Shown here: positions 1 through 9,027 of the stretch, one piece after another
How the letters are laid out: every line of letters begins with the position of its first letter
Position numbering within the stretch: position 1 is the stretch's first letter
Assembly (NCBI RefSeq): GCF_000758525.1
Contig: NZ_CP009241.1
Coordinates: 868,001 to 932,000, forward strand
DNA from: Paenibacillus sp. FSL H7-0357
GTDB lineage: Bacteria; Bacillota; Bacilli; Paenibacillales; Paenibacillaceae
Reading direction: 5' to 3'
DNA: 64,000 nucleotides
Notes under the pieces: model-generated
What the model saw: the letters and a program-made list of their open reading frames with translations, nothing else
The model's database searches: none
What the model was told of the DNA's origin: nothing
Translations under genes and position numbers: made by a program

Positions 1-66
1 TATCACAAGGTGATTTTAAAGCCGGAGCTAAAGGAAGGCGACTCGACTGCAGAATGCCTAGTTTAA
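1..66 (+). CDS. LacI-family transcriptional regulator, C-terminal end only
   Basis: Only the last 21 codons lie in the window; the reading frame is open from base 1 and ends at a TAA at 64-66. The peptide reads VILKPELKEGDSTAECLV, which fits the usual C-terminus of LacI/GalR regulators (strand, then P-x-L-x-x-R/G-x-S-T). A hairpin terminator follows, then a promoter with a palindrome in front of a sugar ABC operon. The inference is that this regulator controls the glycan-utilization genes downstream. The DNA-binding domain is not visible, so the family call rests on the tail motif and on context. Confidence 0.6.
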   Translation, partial: YHKVILKPELKEGDSTAECLV

Positions 67-86
67 TAAGAAGTATGTTTCAAGGA

Positions 87-126
87 AAAGTACTTACATG
101 AAGAAATTCAGTGAGTGCTTTTTTTA
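87..126 (+). terminator. Rho-independent terminator after the LacI-type gene
   Basis: Stem AGTACTTAC (89-97) pairs with GTGAGTGCT (111-119) through Watson-Crick and G-U pairs; flanking A and T runs extend it, and a run of seven T follows. It separates the regulator from the downstream ABC operon. Confidence 0.65.
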
Positions 127-153
127 TTGGAGATAAATGATATAGCAAATATC

Positions 154-182
154 TTGACATAATTGATATGTTATTATATATT
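154..182 (+). promoter_or_regulatory. Sigma-A type promoter of the glycan ABC operon
   Basis: TTGACA at 154-159 and TATATT at 177-182 are separated by 17 bases, a near-consensus housekeeping promoter. It sits about 85 bases before the first permease start and directly after the regulator's terminator. Confidence 0.7.
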
Positions 183-195
183 TGTTTTGCAAATA
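179..195. promoter_or_regulatory. Candidate operator overlapping the -10 box
   Basis: TATTTG (179-184) and CAAATA (190-195) form a 6-bp perfect inverted repeat with a 5-base spacer. It overlaps the -10 hexamer and the predicted start point, where a repressor would block transcription. The LacI-type gene just upstream is the obvious candidate regulator, although the half-sites lack the central CG of classical LacI/GalR operators. Confidence 0.4.
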
Positions 196-267
196 CATAG
201 ATGAGGAAGGTTGTGGTTAAGGGCAGGGGAAAATGAGGTTTTAACTATAGCAATGGGGGTACTGCAT

Positions 268-1224
268 ATGGATAAAACGGCCCAGATCCGCGGGCAATCT
301 TCTTTCAAACGGATGATGAGAAGGCATAGAGACGCTGTCATCGCTGCGGTCATCCTTACACCGATGTTGTTGTTTTGGTTGGTTCTTTCAGGGGCTCCAA
401 CGATTTTTGGTTTTTTTCTCGGTTTTTTTAATTGGGTGGGGTTAAATGATACACCGGACTTTATTTGGTTTGATAATTTTATTAGTTTCTTCAAGGACCC
501 GGTATATACCGGAGCACTATGGAGATCCATTTGGTTAGGCGGTTTAGTGACAGCGGTTACGTTAACGGCCGGCTTCGGAGCAGCTATTCTGATGAATATG
601 CCCTTAATGGGCAAGGGCATTTATCGGTCGCTGTGGTATATTCCGGCAGTTACTTCGACTGTGGCAACCACTCAGGTATTTAATATTTTGCTCGATACCA
701 ATAATGGGGTCATTAATAATTTTTTGAAGTCCATCGGCAAAGAACCGATTATTTGGCAGTATTCTGCCGGGTGGGGTATTTTCTGGATCGTAATCTACTC
801 GGCCTGGAAGGGGGTCGGGGCCGCAGCGCTTATCTGGCTGGCAGGATTGCAATCGGTAGATCAGACTTTATATGAAGCTGCGGACATCGATGGTGCGGGC
901 CGGTGGGCTAAATTGAAGTTTGTCACACTGCCTGGGCTGAAGCCAATTGCAACCTACATTGTTATTACGAGCTTGATTGGGGCGATTCAGATCTACGAGC
1001 AGGTATTGTTTATTACCAATGGCGGACCTTATGGACAGACAGAGGTGCTCGTATTCCGGATTTATCGTGACGGCTTCTGGGATTTCAACCTAGGCATGGC
1101 TGGAGCGTCGTCGCTGATCATGGCAGCAATCGTCATCGTGGCTACAGTATTTTACTATAACTGGTCTACGGCATCGGACAAACGAATGACTATTCCCAAT
1201 AAACCAATCAAAAGGGGGCAATAA
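268..1224 (+). CDS. Carbohydrate ABC transporter permease (MalF type)
   Basis: Inner-membrane subunit of a CUT1-type sugar importer. An alternative TTG at 211 has its purine box directly abutting it; the ATG at 268 has GGGGGT seven bases upstream and gives an MDKTAQIRG start, so 268 is preferred (318 aa). The N-terminal region carries a hydrophobic segment after a basic stretch, and about six membrane spans follow. The conserved EAA loop that contacts the ATPase is visible as EAADIDGAGRWAKLKFVTLP at about residues 206-225. It is followed four bases later by the second permease. No ATPase gene lies in this operon, so a shared MsmX-type ATPase encoded elsewhere probably drives it. Confidence 0.9.
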   Translation: MDKTAQIRGQSSFKRMMRRHRDAVIAAVILTPMLLFWLVLSGAPTIFGFFLGFFNWVGLNDTPDFIWFDNFISFFKDPVYTGALWRSIWLGGLVTAVTLTAGFGAAILMNMPLMGKGIYRSLWYIPAVTSTVATTQVFNILLDTNNGVINNFLKSIGKEPIIWQYSAGWGIFWIVIYSAWKGVGAAALIWLAGLQSVDQTLYEAADIDGAGRWAKLKFVTLPGLKPIATYIVITSLIGAIQIYEQVLFITNGGPYGQTEVLVFRIYRDGFWDFNLGMAGASSLIMAAIVIVATVFYYNWSTASDKRMTIPNKPIKRGQ

Positions 1225-1227
1225 GTC

Positions 1228-2151
1228 ATGTCCGAACAGTTGCGCATAAAAATTAAAAGCCAGTTCAGTCCGGTTCATCTATTCAGTCACATCGTCCTCC
1301 TTGGTGTTGGATTGGTGCTGCTCTATCCTCTCATCTTCATGGTAATGGCAGGTTTTTTTAATAAAACTGAATTTAGCGGAACGGTACTAGGGGTATTTCC
1401 GATTCCCAAATCGCCAACGCTGGCCAACTATAAAGCATTGATTATGGGGTCGATGGATGCGGCGGTGACGGTTTACTTCCGGAACTCCATCATTCGCACC
1501 GTTTACAATACGTTCTGGGCGCTGACTACTTCTTTTTTGGCCGGATACGTATTTGCCCGCTTAAAATTTAAAGGGAAAGAAACTTTATTCTTAATCATGC
1601 TCGCTACTCAAATGATTCCGACGACATTGGCCATTATCCCGACCTACCTGGAATTTGCCAGATTTCCCTTCTCGGGAGGCAATGATGTGTTTACCGGTGG
1701 AACAGGGATTTTAAACACATGGTGGATTTATTTAATCGGGGGGCCGTCCATTAATATCATGGGAACTTTTCTGGTCAAGCAATCGCTTGAGAAAGTTCCG
1801 ATCGAGCTGGATGAGGCCGCGAGGATGGATGGGGCTGGAACCATCCGATTAATATTTCAAATCCTATTCCCCTTGCAGCTCCCTATTATGGCTTTTATAG
1901 CCATAACAACAGCCTTGGGTACTTGGAATGACTTTATTACACCTTTCTTTTATACCTCAAGCGATAGTTTGCAAACGCTTCCGGCTGCAATAACAAAGCT
2001 GTCCTCTGTTGGGGCCAGTCCCGGTGCTGTAATTAACTATCCTTTGATTATCACCTTAAGTCTAGGCGTCACCCTGCCTGCCCTGTTGATCTTTTTCTTT
2101 TTTCAAAAGTATATCGTTCAAGGGTTAGCCAGTACGGGCATTAAAGGATGA
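1228..2151 (+). CDS. Carbohydrate ABC transporter permease (MalG type)
   Basis: Second transmembrane subunit of the CUT1 sugar importer, 307 aa. The start has AGGGGGC nine bases upstream and lies three bases after the first permease's stop, implying co-translation. Six hydrophobic spans are evident. The EAA motif (ELDEAARMDGAGTIRLIFQI, about residues 190-209) is well kept. It pairs with the MalF-type gene to form the membrane channel, with the binding protein encoded next. The substrate cannot be read from the permease, but the downstream alpha-mannosidase suggests a mannose-containing oligosaccharide. Confidence 0.92.
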   Translation: MSEQLRIKIKSQFSPVHLFSHIVLLGVGLVLLYPLIFMVMAGFFNKTEFSGTVLGVFPIPKSPTLANYKALIMGSMDAAVTVYFRNSIIRTVYNTFWALTTSFLAGYVFARLKFKGKETLFLIMLATQMIPTTLAIIPTYLEFARFPFSGGNDVFTGGTGILNTWWIYLIGGPSINIMGTFLVKQSLEKVPIELDEAARMDGAGTIRLIFQILFPLQLPIMAFIAITTALGTWNDFITPFFYTSSDSLQTLPAAITKLSSVGASPGAVINYPLIITLSLGVTLPALLIFFFFQKYIVQGLASTGIKG

Positions 2152-2160
2152 ATATATATG

Positions 2161-2185
2161 ACATATTTAATATAAATAAATATGT
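2161..2185 (+). other. Intercistronic hairpin between permease and binding-protein genes
   Basis: ACATATTTA (2161-2169) and TAAATATGT (2177-2185) form a perfect 9-bp stem with a 7-base loop. No T run follows. In sugar ABC operons such stems often stabilise the transcript or partly terminate, adjusting the amount of binding protein relative to permeases; that role is inferred here. Confidence 0.5.
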
Positions 2186-2252
2186 TAGATGTATTAATTG
2201 GTTGTGATATTGTCTATCTGCAAATCATTATTCATATTGGAGGGGTTAAAGG

Positions 2253-3710
2253 ATGCAAGCGAGAAAAATAACGAACGCTGCTCTAGTCATTATGATGTCA
2301 ATAGGATTGGCTGCCTGCTCTTCAGGAAATAACGGGGCTGCTGACACAAGTAATGAAACAGCGAAGGCAACTGAGAAGGCAGCGGCAACAGATGCTGCCA
2401 ATACGGGGAATGTTACGATTACGGTTTTAAATGAAGGAGCTGTCGGCGTGGGTGCCGGCATCGTGTCCGATTTGCTCGGAGTAAAGAAGAAAGCATTGAT
2501 TGCAGACGAAACTCTAAGTCCTCGTCCTGTAGAAGCTGACTTTACGTATACTCCAGGCGGTAAAGTGAATACGAACGTATTTGGCTACTTCTACCAGACC
2601 ATCATCAACGATAAGTTGAAGAGCAAGAATATTACATTGCAAACGGAAGACTGGGGCTGGGGTGACCCGCTGATTCAGAAGCAGACAGCAGGCTTCCTTG
2701 CGAAAAACATACCCGATATTATCGTTGGAGAAACCCAGATGCCTGGTTTCGCCCAGCAAGGACTGCTGGAGCCTTTCCCGGCGGATATGGATCAATATAT
2801 CCGCGAGAATATTGCACCGGCAGCCTGGAAGCCGATGGAGTATGACGGGAAAATTTACGGTTTCGCCTCCCAACCGGGTGTAAACAGCTTGTTCTGGAAC
2901 AAGAAGCTGGTGAAGGAAGCAGGCCTTGATCCCAATAAGGCTCCTGCCACGTGGGATGAGCTGGCTGCGAACCTGAAAAAGGTAACTGAAGCTGGTAAGG
3001 GTAAATTCTACGGGGGAGGCGTGTACGGTGGACCTAACGCCGGCGGATATTTACGGTATGGCACATTGCTGGTCATCAATGGCGGCGGCTTCGCAGATGC
3101 TCAAGGTAAACCAGCCTTCAACAGTGAAGCCAACCTGGAGACAATTGCCTTCATGAAAGAACTGAACAGCTATCATCCTGCTGGATTAATGATGAATACG
3201 AATGAAGGTACTTACTTCGATGCCTTTAAGAAAGGGCAAATTGCTTATCTGATCGACGGTCCATGGCGTGCAGTCGAGAGTTCAACGCTTGGCATCGAAT
3301 ATGGAATGGCGCCAATTCCACTGTCTTCCGATGGCAAAGCGGGCAATATTACAATAGGTGCGGCTTTCCACTCCGTGCCTAAGGAAGCCAAGAACAAAGA
3401 AGCGGCTTTTGAATATATTCGGGCTATGTACAGTGAGGAAGTGCAGACTCTTATCGCGGATACCGGTGTGAGATCTCCGGTTCTAAAAACGATTGCAGAG
3501 TCGGATGATTACAAAGCCAACCATCCGGAGATGTATCTGCATTACTTGGCAATGGCAGGAAACGTGCAAGGTTTGCCAACATTCACAAAAGAGAATTCCA
3601 AGGTTTGGCAACTATTCGGTGATGCTGTAACGAAATCGGTTATGACCAATGGGGATATTAAATCCATCATGGGCGATGCTCAGAAAAAGGCAGAAGCTAT
3701 AACGAACTAA
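2253..3710 (+). CDS. Extracellular sugar-binding lipoprotein of the ABC transporter
   Basis: 485-aa solute-binding protein (family 1 type) that would capture the oligosaccharide outside the cell and deliver it to the two permeases. The N-terminus is a lipoprotein signal: MQARK, a hydrophobic stretch, then the lipobox LAAC with Cys at residue 23, followed by a Ser/Thr/Ala-rich linker to about residue 50. The mature region has binding-protein hallmarks such as VNSLFWNKKLVKEAGLDP and PATWDELAANLKK. The start has a strong GGAGGGG box. The hairpin upstream and a weak terminator downstream suggest independent tuning of its level. Confidence 0.9.
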   Translation: MQARKITNAALVIMMSIGLAACSSGNNGAADTSNETAKATEKAAATDAANTGNVTITVLNEGAVGVGAGIVSDLLGVKKKALIADETLSPRPVEADFTYTPGGKVNTNVFGYFYQTIINDKLKSKNITLQTEDWGWGDPLIQKQTAGFLAKNIPDIIVGETQMPGFAQQGLLEPFPADMDQYIRENIAPAAWKPMEYDGKIYGFASQPGVNSLFWNKKLVKEAGLDPNKAPATWDELAANLKKVTEAGKGKFYGGGVYGGPNAGGYLRYGTLLVINGGGFADAQGKPAFNSEANLETIAFMKELNSYHPAGLMMNTNEGTYFDAFKKGQIAYLIDGPWRAVESSTLGIEYGMAPIPLSSDGKAGNITIGAAFHSVPKEAKNKEAAFEYIRAMYSEEVQTLIADTGVRSPVLKTIAESDDYKANHPEMYLHYLAMAGNVQGLPTFTKENSKVWQLFGDAVTKSVMTNGDIKSIMGDAQKKAEAITN

Positions 3711-3733
3711 AACGATTCTATGAGGTGGATGAG

Positions 3734-3760
3734 GAGGACTGCCTTTCGTCAGTCCTCTTT
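3734..3760 (+). terminator. Stem-loop after the binding-protein gene (partial terminator)
   Basis: GAGGACTG (3734-3741) pairs perfectly with CAGTCCTC (3750-3757) and is followed by only three T, then A and C. This looks like an attenuator rather than a full stop, because the enzyme genes follow on the same strand after 40 bases. Confidence 0.5.
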
Positions 3761-3800
3761 ACTTCATTATTAAACGCACGGTCAAAAGGAGAGATAGAGA

Positions 3801-6800
3801 ATGCCGTATGAAACCAATTCTATTTTTTTGAAAAAGGCGAAGGCTGCCATGTCGCAGTTGGAGCAATCTATTTATGAGCCAATATCCTTATTAGCTGTAA
3901 CGGCTTGGGTAACCCCCGAACCCGTCGTATATGCGGAGAGAACATCCGGACAACAAATCCATTTAGAGCCGGGGGATAAGTGGGGAGACTTGTGGGATTG
4001 TGCATGGTTTCACTTTGGAGGAATGGTGCCGGACTCACAGGCTGGCAGCAAAATTGTGCTATTGATCGACGTCAATGGAGAGCTCTGCCTGGTGGATCAT
4101 GAAGGTACACCTTGCCAGGGACTAACCAACATCAACTCGCAATTCGATTACAGCCTGGGACTTCCCGGAAAAAGAGTAGTGGACTTCAGTCCGGCTGCCA
4201 AAGGCGGGGAAGTTATTAACCTATGGGCGGATGGCGGCTGCAATGATCTGTTCGGTAATTATCGAAGCGGCAGGTTAAAGGAAGCTGTTATTGCCGTTTG
4301 TCATGAAGAAACCCGGAGGCTGTACTACGACTTTGAAGTGTTGATCGATTTGGCTGAGCAATTGCCGGAGACCAGTATCAGAAAAACCCGTATCTATCAA
4401 TGCTTATATGATGCAGCGAATCAATTGTCCGAGATTAATACTGATAACGTGCGCCGGGCAAGCGAACGGATTGCCGGGGAATTGAACAAACGCGGGGGAG
4501 ATCCTTCCTTGACGGTAAGTGCAATCGGGCATGCTCATATGGATCTTGCTTGGTTGTGGCCGATTCGGGAAACGGTTCGCAAGGGTGCGCGTACATTCTC
4601 GACGGCGCTGTACAATATGGAAAAGTATCCGGATTACATGTTTGGCGCCAGTCAACCACAGCTTTATCAATGGATGAAGGAGTACTATCCGAAGCTGTAC
4701 GACAAGGTAAAGGAGCGCATACAGGAAGGCCGTTGGGAGCCGCAGGGTGCAATGTGGGTTGAACCGGATACGAATATCTCTGGCGGCGAAGCGCTAGTGC
4801 GGCAAATTTTATATGGTAAACGCTTCTTTAAGCAAGAATTTGGTCAGGAAATGAAGGTGCTATGGCTGCCGGATGTTTTTGGATACACAGGAAGTCTTCC
4901 CCAGTTACTGAAAAAGTCGGGGGTTGATTATATGATGACCCAAAAGTTGTCATGGAGTGTATATAATACGCACCCGCATCACAGTTTTATCTGGGAGGGA
5001 ATTGACGGAACTCAGGTTTTGACACATCTTCCACCGGAGGATACCTACAACAGTCCTGCTGCGCCAAGGTCACTCGTCAAGATCGAGAACAGCTATTTAG
5101 ACCGGAATGTGTCTGAGAATGCACTCATGCTGTTTGGCATTGGCGATGGGGGAGGCGGACCAGGAGAAGAGCATCTGGAGCGACTGGCCCGGGAGAAGAA
5201 TCTGTTGGGTGTCCCACCGGTTATTCAAGAGCCGTCAATCAACTTTTTCCAACGGCTGGACAAGGAGGCCTCCCGCTTCCAAACGTTCAAAGGGGAGCTA
5301 TACCTGGAGAAGCATCAGGGGACGTTAACCACGCAGGGACGCAATAAACGGTATAACCGCAAGATGGAGAAAGCCTTGCGGGAGCTGGAGTTTGCAGCAT
5401 CGCTGTTATGGGCCGCCCATGGTGAAGCCTATCCGGCAGCAAGGCTAGAAGAGATCTGGAAGGAAGTCTTGCTGTACCAGTTCCATGATATTCTGCCCGG
5501 TTCCTCGATTGCGAGAGTCTATGATGAATCGCTTGAGCGTTATGCCCTACTGCTCGATGAGGTCCATACGATGACGAAAGATACTTATGAACGAATTGCC
5601 AGCATGGCCGGATGGTCCAACCAGCCCGTCTTGTTCAACTCGTTGCCATGGGATCGGCAGGAGTGGGTGGAATGGAACGGTAATTGGCATTTGCTCAGCG
5701 TACCTGCAATGGGATACAGAACCCTTGAGAAGGCTGAACATGAGGTGTCCGTTGTTGAAGGGTTGATGGCGGGCAGCCGCGAGCTTGAGAACGAAAAGCT
5801 TAAGGTCATGTTCGATGAGGATGGCAGTATCGTTTCTGTGTACGATAAGCTTTGCGGACGGGAGGCACTTCACTCTGGGACGAAAGCAAATGTCTTTATG
5901 ATTTACCATGATGACGGGGATGCCTGGGACTTTCCGCATGATTACCGCGAGACGGTTGCCGGAGCCATGACGCTGGTAAGAAGTACAGCCCATATAGAGG
6001 GGCCGCAAGCGGTTGTCCGGCAAGAATATCGCTATGGTGAATCAATACTCTTACAGAAGATTATATTGACCATGGGCGGTTCGATGGTGGAGTTTGAAAC
6101 CGAGGTGGACTGGCGCGAATCGGGCAAGATGCTGCGAGTGTCCTTCCCGACCAGTGTGTCCAGCGATCAAGTCAATTGTGAGATCCAATTTGGCTATTTA
6201 AAGCGGCCGACGACCCGCAATACCCTGATCGAATTTGCCAAGGATGAAATTTGCGCTCATCAGTACATCGACCTTTCTCAACCGGATTATGGCGTGGCGC
6301 TGCTGAATGACTGCAAATATGGATTTAGCGCTCTGCACAATGTTCTCGATTTGAATTTGCTCAGAAGTCCTGCTTATCCAGACCCAACTGCGGACCGGGC
6401 AGAGCACAAATTTACTTATGCTTTGTATCCGCATGTAGGAGATTTCATTCAAGCAAGTGTTTATCGAAAAGGTTATGAACTGAACACCCCTATGGTGGTG
6501 GTGGAGGCGATTCAGGCAGATACAGCACAGCATGCTCCTATTCAGTTGATCCAAGTCGACAATCCTTATGTAATGGTTGAAGCCGTGAAAAAGGCTGAAG
6601 ACAGCGATCATCTGATTGTTCGTTTGTACGAAACGGCGGGGACTGAGGCGCAAGGGATGATTTCCATCGGACTGGATTGCCTTTCAATTGAAGAGGCAGA
6701 TTTGATGGAAAACCCGATCCAAGTTCTGCAAAATAACGATTCACGGGCAGAGCTGCATTTTGCACCCTTTGAAATTAAGACCATTCGTGTTCAGCTTGCA

Positions 6801-6803
6801 TAA
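3801..6803 (+). CDS. Alpha-mannosidase, glycoside hydrolase family 38
   Basis: 1000-aa GH38 enzyme that hydrolyses terminal alpha-linked mannose with retention and a zinc ion. The N-terminal domain (to about 230) precedes the catalytic barrel, which opens with HAHMDLAWLWP; the H-x-H-x-D zinc ligands lie at about residues 244-248. The catalytic Asp is in WLPDVFGYTGSLPQ, about residue 358. A further zinc/active-site region is FHDILPGSSI, about residues 561-570. The C-terminal beta-sandwich region follows. There is no signal peptide, so it acts in the cytosol on imported glycan. RBS AAAGGAGAG precedes the ATG. It is 25 bases from the next gene and likely cotranscribed. Confidence 0.93.
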   Translation: MPYETNSIFLKKAKAAMSQLEQSIYEPISLLAVTAWVTPEPVVYAERTSGQQIHLEPGDKWGDLWDCAWFHFGGMVPDSQAGSKIVLLIDVNGELCLVDHEGTPCQGLTNINSQFDYSLGLPGKRVVDFSPAAKGGEVINLWADGGCNDLFGNYRSGRLKEAVIAVCHEETRRLYYDFEVLIDLAEQLPETSIRKTRIYQCLYDAANQLSEINTDNVRRASERIAGELNKRGGDPSLTVSAIGHAHMDLAWLWPIRETVRKGARTFSTALYNMEKYPDYMFGASQPQLYQWMKEYYPKLYDKVKERIQEGRWEPQGAMWVEPDTNISGGEALVRQILYGKRFFKQEFGQEMKVLWLPDVFGYTGSLPQLLKKSGVDYMMTQKLSWSVYNTHPHHSFIWEGIDGTQVLTHLPPEDTYNSPAAPRSLVKIENSYLDRNVSENALMLFGIGDGGGGPGEEHLERLAREKNLLGVPPVIQEPSINFFQRLDKEASRFQTFKGELYLEKHQGTLTTQGRNKRYNRKMEKALRELEFAASLLWAAHGEAYPAARLEEIWKEVLLYQFHDILPGSSIARVYDESLERYALLLDEVHTMTKDTYERIASMAGWSNQPVLFNSLPWDRQEWVEWNGNWHLLSVPAMGYRTLEKAEHEVSVVEGLMAGSRELENEKLKVMFDEDGSIVSVYDKLCGREALHSGTKANVFMIYHDDGDAWDFPHDYRETVAGAMTLVRSTAHIEGPQAVVRQEYRYGESILLQKIILTMGGSMVEFETEVDWRESGKMLRVSFPTSVSSDQVNCEIQFGYLKRPTTRNTLIEFAKDEICAHQYIDLSQPDYGVALLNDCKYGFSALHNVLDLNLLRSPAYPDPTADRAEHKFTYALYPHVGDFIQASVYRKGYELNTPMVVVEAIQADTAQHAPIQLIQVDNPYVMVEAVKKAEDSDHLIVRLYETAGTEAQGMISIGLDCLSIEEADLMENPIQVLQNNDSRAELHFAPFEIKTIRVQLA

Positions 6804-6827
6804 TCAGAGCACAAGGGAGATGAAGTA

Positions 6828-9011
6828 ATGAAGGAGAGAGGCCGCGAGGAAGAGCGTACCGGTTTTCAGGAGGGGGGTGCCTACGGAGAAGCTTACGATC
6901 TGCAGACGGATTTTGTGATGGTTTACGGAATTAATCCCTCAATGCCGTTACGGATTCAGCAATGGAAGGCGCAGGGATATCAGGTGCATTTGATGACAGG
7001 TGTATCCTGGGGAGGCTATCAGGATTACCTGAACGGTAATTTTGATGGTCGCACTCACTGGGACGAAGCGCAAAAATATAAGGATGGAGAGCGTATTATC
7101 CATGGAACATCGGTCGATATACCGTATATGGTACCGACAGTCGCTTACTCCGATTATCTGATTCAACAGATTCGTCCTGCTGTGGATGCGGGAGTTGATG
7201 CTATCCATCTGGAGGAGCCGGAATTCTGGGTGGAGGGCGGGTACTCTGAGGCATTTAAACGGGAATGGCGAAATTATTATAACGAGCCATGGATTCCACC
7301 TCATGAATCAGAGAATGCACAATATCACGCCTCCAAGCTGAAAGCCTATTTGTACACAAGGTGTTTGGATCGGCTTTGTTCAGCTCTCAAGGAATATTCG
7401 CTGGTTCGCTATGACCGGCCGCTGCGGTTTTTCGTACCGACACACAGTCTGATTAATTATACGCAGTGGCGGATTGTCAGTCCGGAATCAAGACTGCTTG
7501 ATCTGCCCTCCATCAATGGGTATATCGCCCAAGTATGGACAGGAACCTCACGCACAGCCAATGTTTACGAAGGCAACCGCGCGGAGAGAACATTTGAAAC
7601 AGCGTTTCTGGAATATGGAATTATGCAGGAGTTGGTACGCGGAACGGATCGCCGCGTGTGGTTCCTGCACGACCCCATAGAAGATGATCCCAAACGTACA
7701 TGGGAGGACTACAGGATAAATTATTTCAAGACGCTGACGGCATCCCTGCTGCATCCCGGGGTGTCCCATTATGAGGTTGCCCCATGGCCCAAGCGGATCT
7801 TCGAGGGGCAGTATCCCAGCGCGGACGGAACAGGCAAGGAAGGAATTCCTGCGGATTATGGGACCGTTTTGCTCACACTTATGCATGCCCTCGGCAACAT
7901 GGATCAACCGGATATTCGGGTCTTTGGAAACGATGTCAAGGTGGGGGTTTTGTTGGCTGATTCAGCCATGTACCAACGCATGCGCCCGGGTGTTGAAACT
8001 GCTGGCTTTATGATGAAGTATGACGGGACGAACGAAGTTGAACTGACGGACGAATATGCGCTCGAATTGCTGAACTTCTCTTCTTTTTACGGATTAACGC
8101 TTCCGCTTGTCAAGCATGGCCTGCCTGTAAGACCGGTTCAGCTCGATAATGCAAGACGATTTCCGGGTTATTTGGATGATTACCGGGTGTTGATCCTGAG
8201 CTATGAATTCATGAAGCCCGAGTACCCCGATCTTCACAGCACGTTGGCGCAATGGGTGAGAGACGGCGGAGCCTTGATCTATATCGGCGATGACAGTGAT
8301 CCATATCATCAGGTTAAGGAATGGTGGAACCAAGGCAAACGTCACTACCATTCCCCGCGCGAGCATCTTTTTGAAGGTCTGGGACTATCTCTTGATTCTT
8401 CAGAGAGAATGACGTCGATTGGCAAGGGGGTGCTGGTGTACTTGCCTGTTCGCCCCGAAAGCTTTGCAGAGAGTACGGCTGCGGGAAACAGGCTCCGTGA
8501 TGCGGTTCGGGAAGCGATGGCAGGCTTGAATGATCCTCAAATATGCTGGGAACCTGCAAATCACTTCATGCTTCAACGGGGCCCTTATGTTGTTGCCTCA
8601 GTGATGAGTGAGTCCGTCCATGAGCATCCGCTTGAATTAGCGGGCTGTTATGTGGATCTGTTTGATCCAGGGTTGCCTATTGTTAGACATGTTAAGGTAG
8701 AGCCGGGCCAACAGGCTCTCTTGTATGACCTCGAATATGACCATGCTGGCAACAGCGGGGTTATCGCAGCCTCTTCGAGAACGGAGTACTTCACGGAGGA
8801 TTCGAGTTCAATCGTTTTTTACGTCAAAGGGCCAAAAGCTGTACACGCAGCAGCGAGAATTCATTGTTCAGCTAAACCGGTGAGTGCAACGATCCATATC
8901 AACGAACAGGAAGCAGTGCTTCCTTTTGTGTGGGATGAGGAGACCCGAACGCTGCTCATTCGTTACGAGCATGATGCAGGGAGTGTTCGTATTCAGATTA
9001 ATAAACAATGA
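6828..9011 (+). CDS. Putative TIM-barrel glycosidase with GH42-like trimerization-type domain
   Basis: 727-aa protein of a family I cannot name. The first ~330 residues look like a (beta/alpha)8 barrel: repeated strands such as YQVHLMTGVSWGG and, near residue 125, DAIHLEEPEFW, where an acidic pair sits at a strand end as in retaining glycosidases. Residues about 360-560 resemble the glutamine-amidotransferase-like trimerization domain of GH42 beta-galactosidases (VLILSYEFMKPEYPDL, then ALIYIGDDSDPY). A beta-rich C-terminus follows. No signal peptide is seen. GGGAGA lies nine bases before the ATG. Its position among other cytosolic glycosidases supports a hydrolytic role on the same imported glycan; the sugar specificity is unknown. 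Confidence 0.6.
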   Translation: MKERGREEERTGFQEGGAYGEAYDLQTDFVMVYGINPSMPLRIQQWKAQGYQVHLMTGVSWGGYQDYLNGNFDGRTHWDEAQKYKDGERIIHGTSVDIPYMVPTVAYSDYLIQQIRPAVDAGVDAIHLEEPEFWVEGGYSEAFKREWRNYYNEPWIPPHESENAQYHASKLKAYLYTRCLDRLCSALKEYSLVRYDRPLRFFVPTHSLINYTQWRIVSPESRLLDLPSINGYIAQVWTGTSRTANVYEGNRAERTFETAFLEYGIMQELVRGTDRRVWFLHDPIEDDPKRTWEDYRINYFKTLTASLLHPGVSHYEVAPWPKRIFEGQYPSADGTGKEGIPADYGTVLLTLMHALGNMDQPDIRVFGNDVKVGVLLADSAMYQRMRPGVETAGFMMKYDGTNEVELTDEYALELLNFSSFYGLTLPLVKHGLPVRPVQLDNARRFPGYLDDYRVLILSYEFMKPEYPDLHSTLAQWVRDGGALIYIGDDSDPYHQVKEWWNQGKRHYHSPREHLFEGLGLSLDSSERMTSIGKGVLVYLPVRPESFAESTAAGNRLRDAVREAMAGLNDPQICWEPANHFMLQRGPYVVASVMSESVHEHPLELAGCYVDLFDPGLPIVRHVKVEPGQQALLYDLEYDHAGNSGVIAASSRTEYFTEDSSSIVFYVKGPKAVHAAARIHCSAKPVSATIHINEQEAVLPFVWDEETRTLLIRYEHDAGSVRIQINKQ

Positions 9012-9027
9012 TTGGAGATTGATTAGG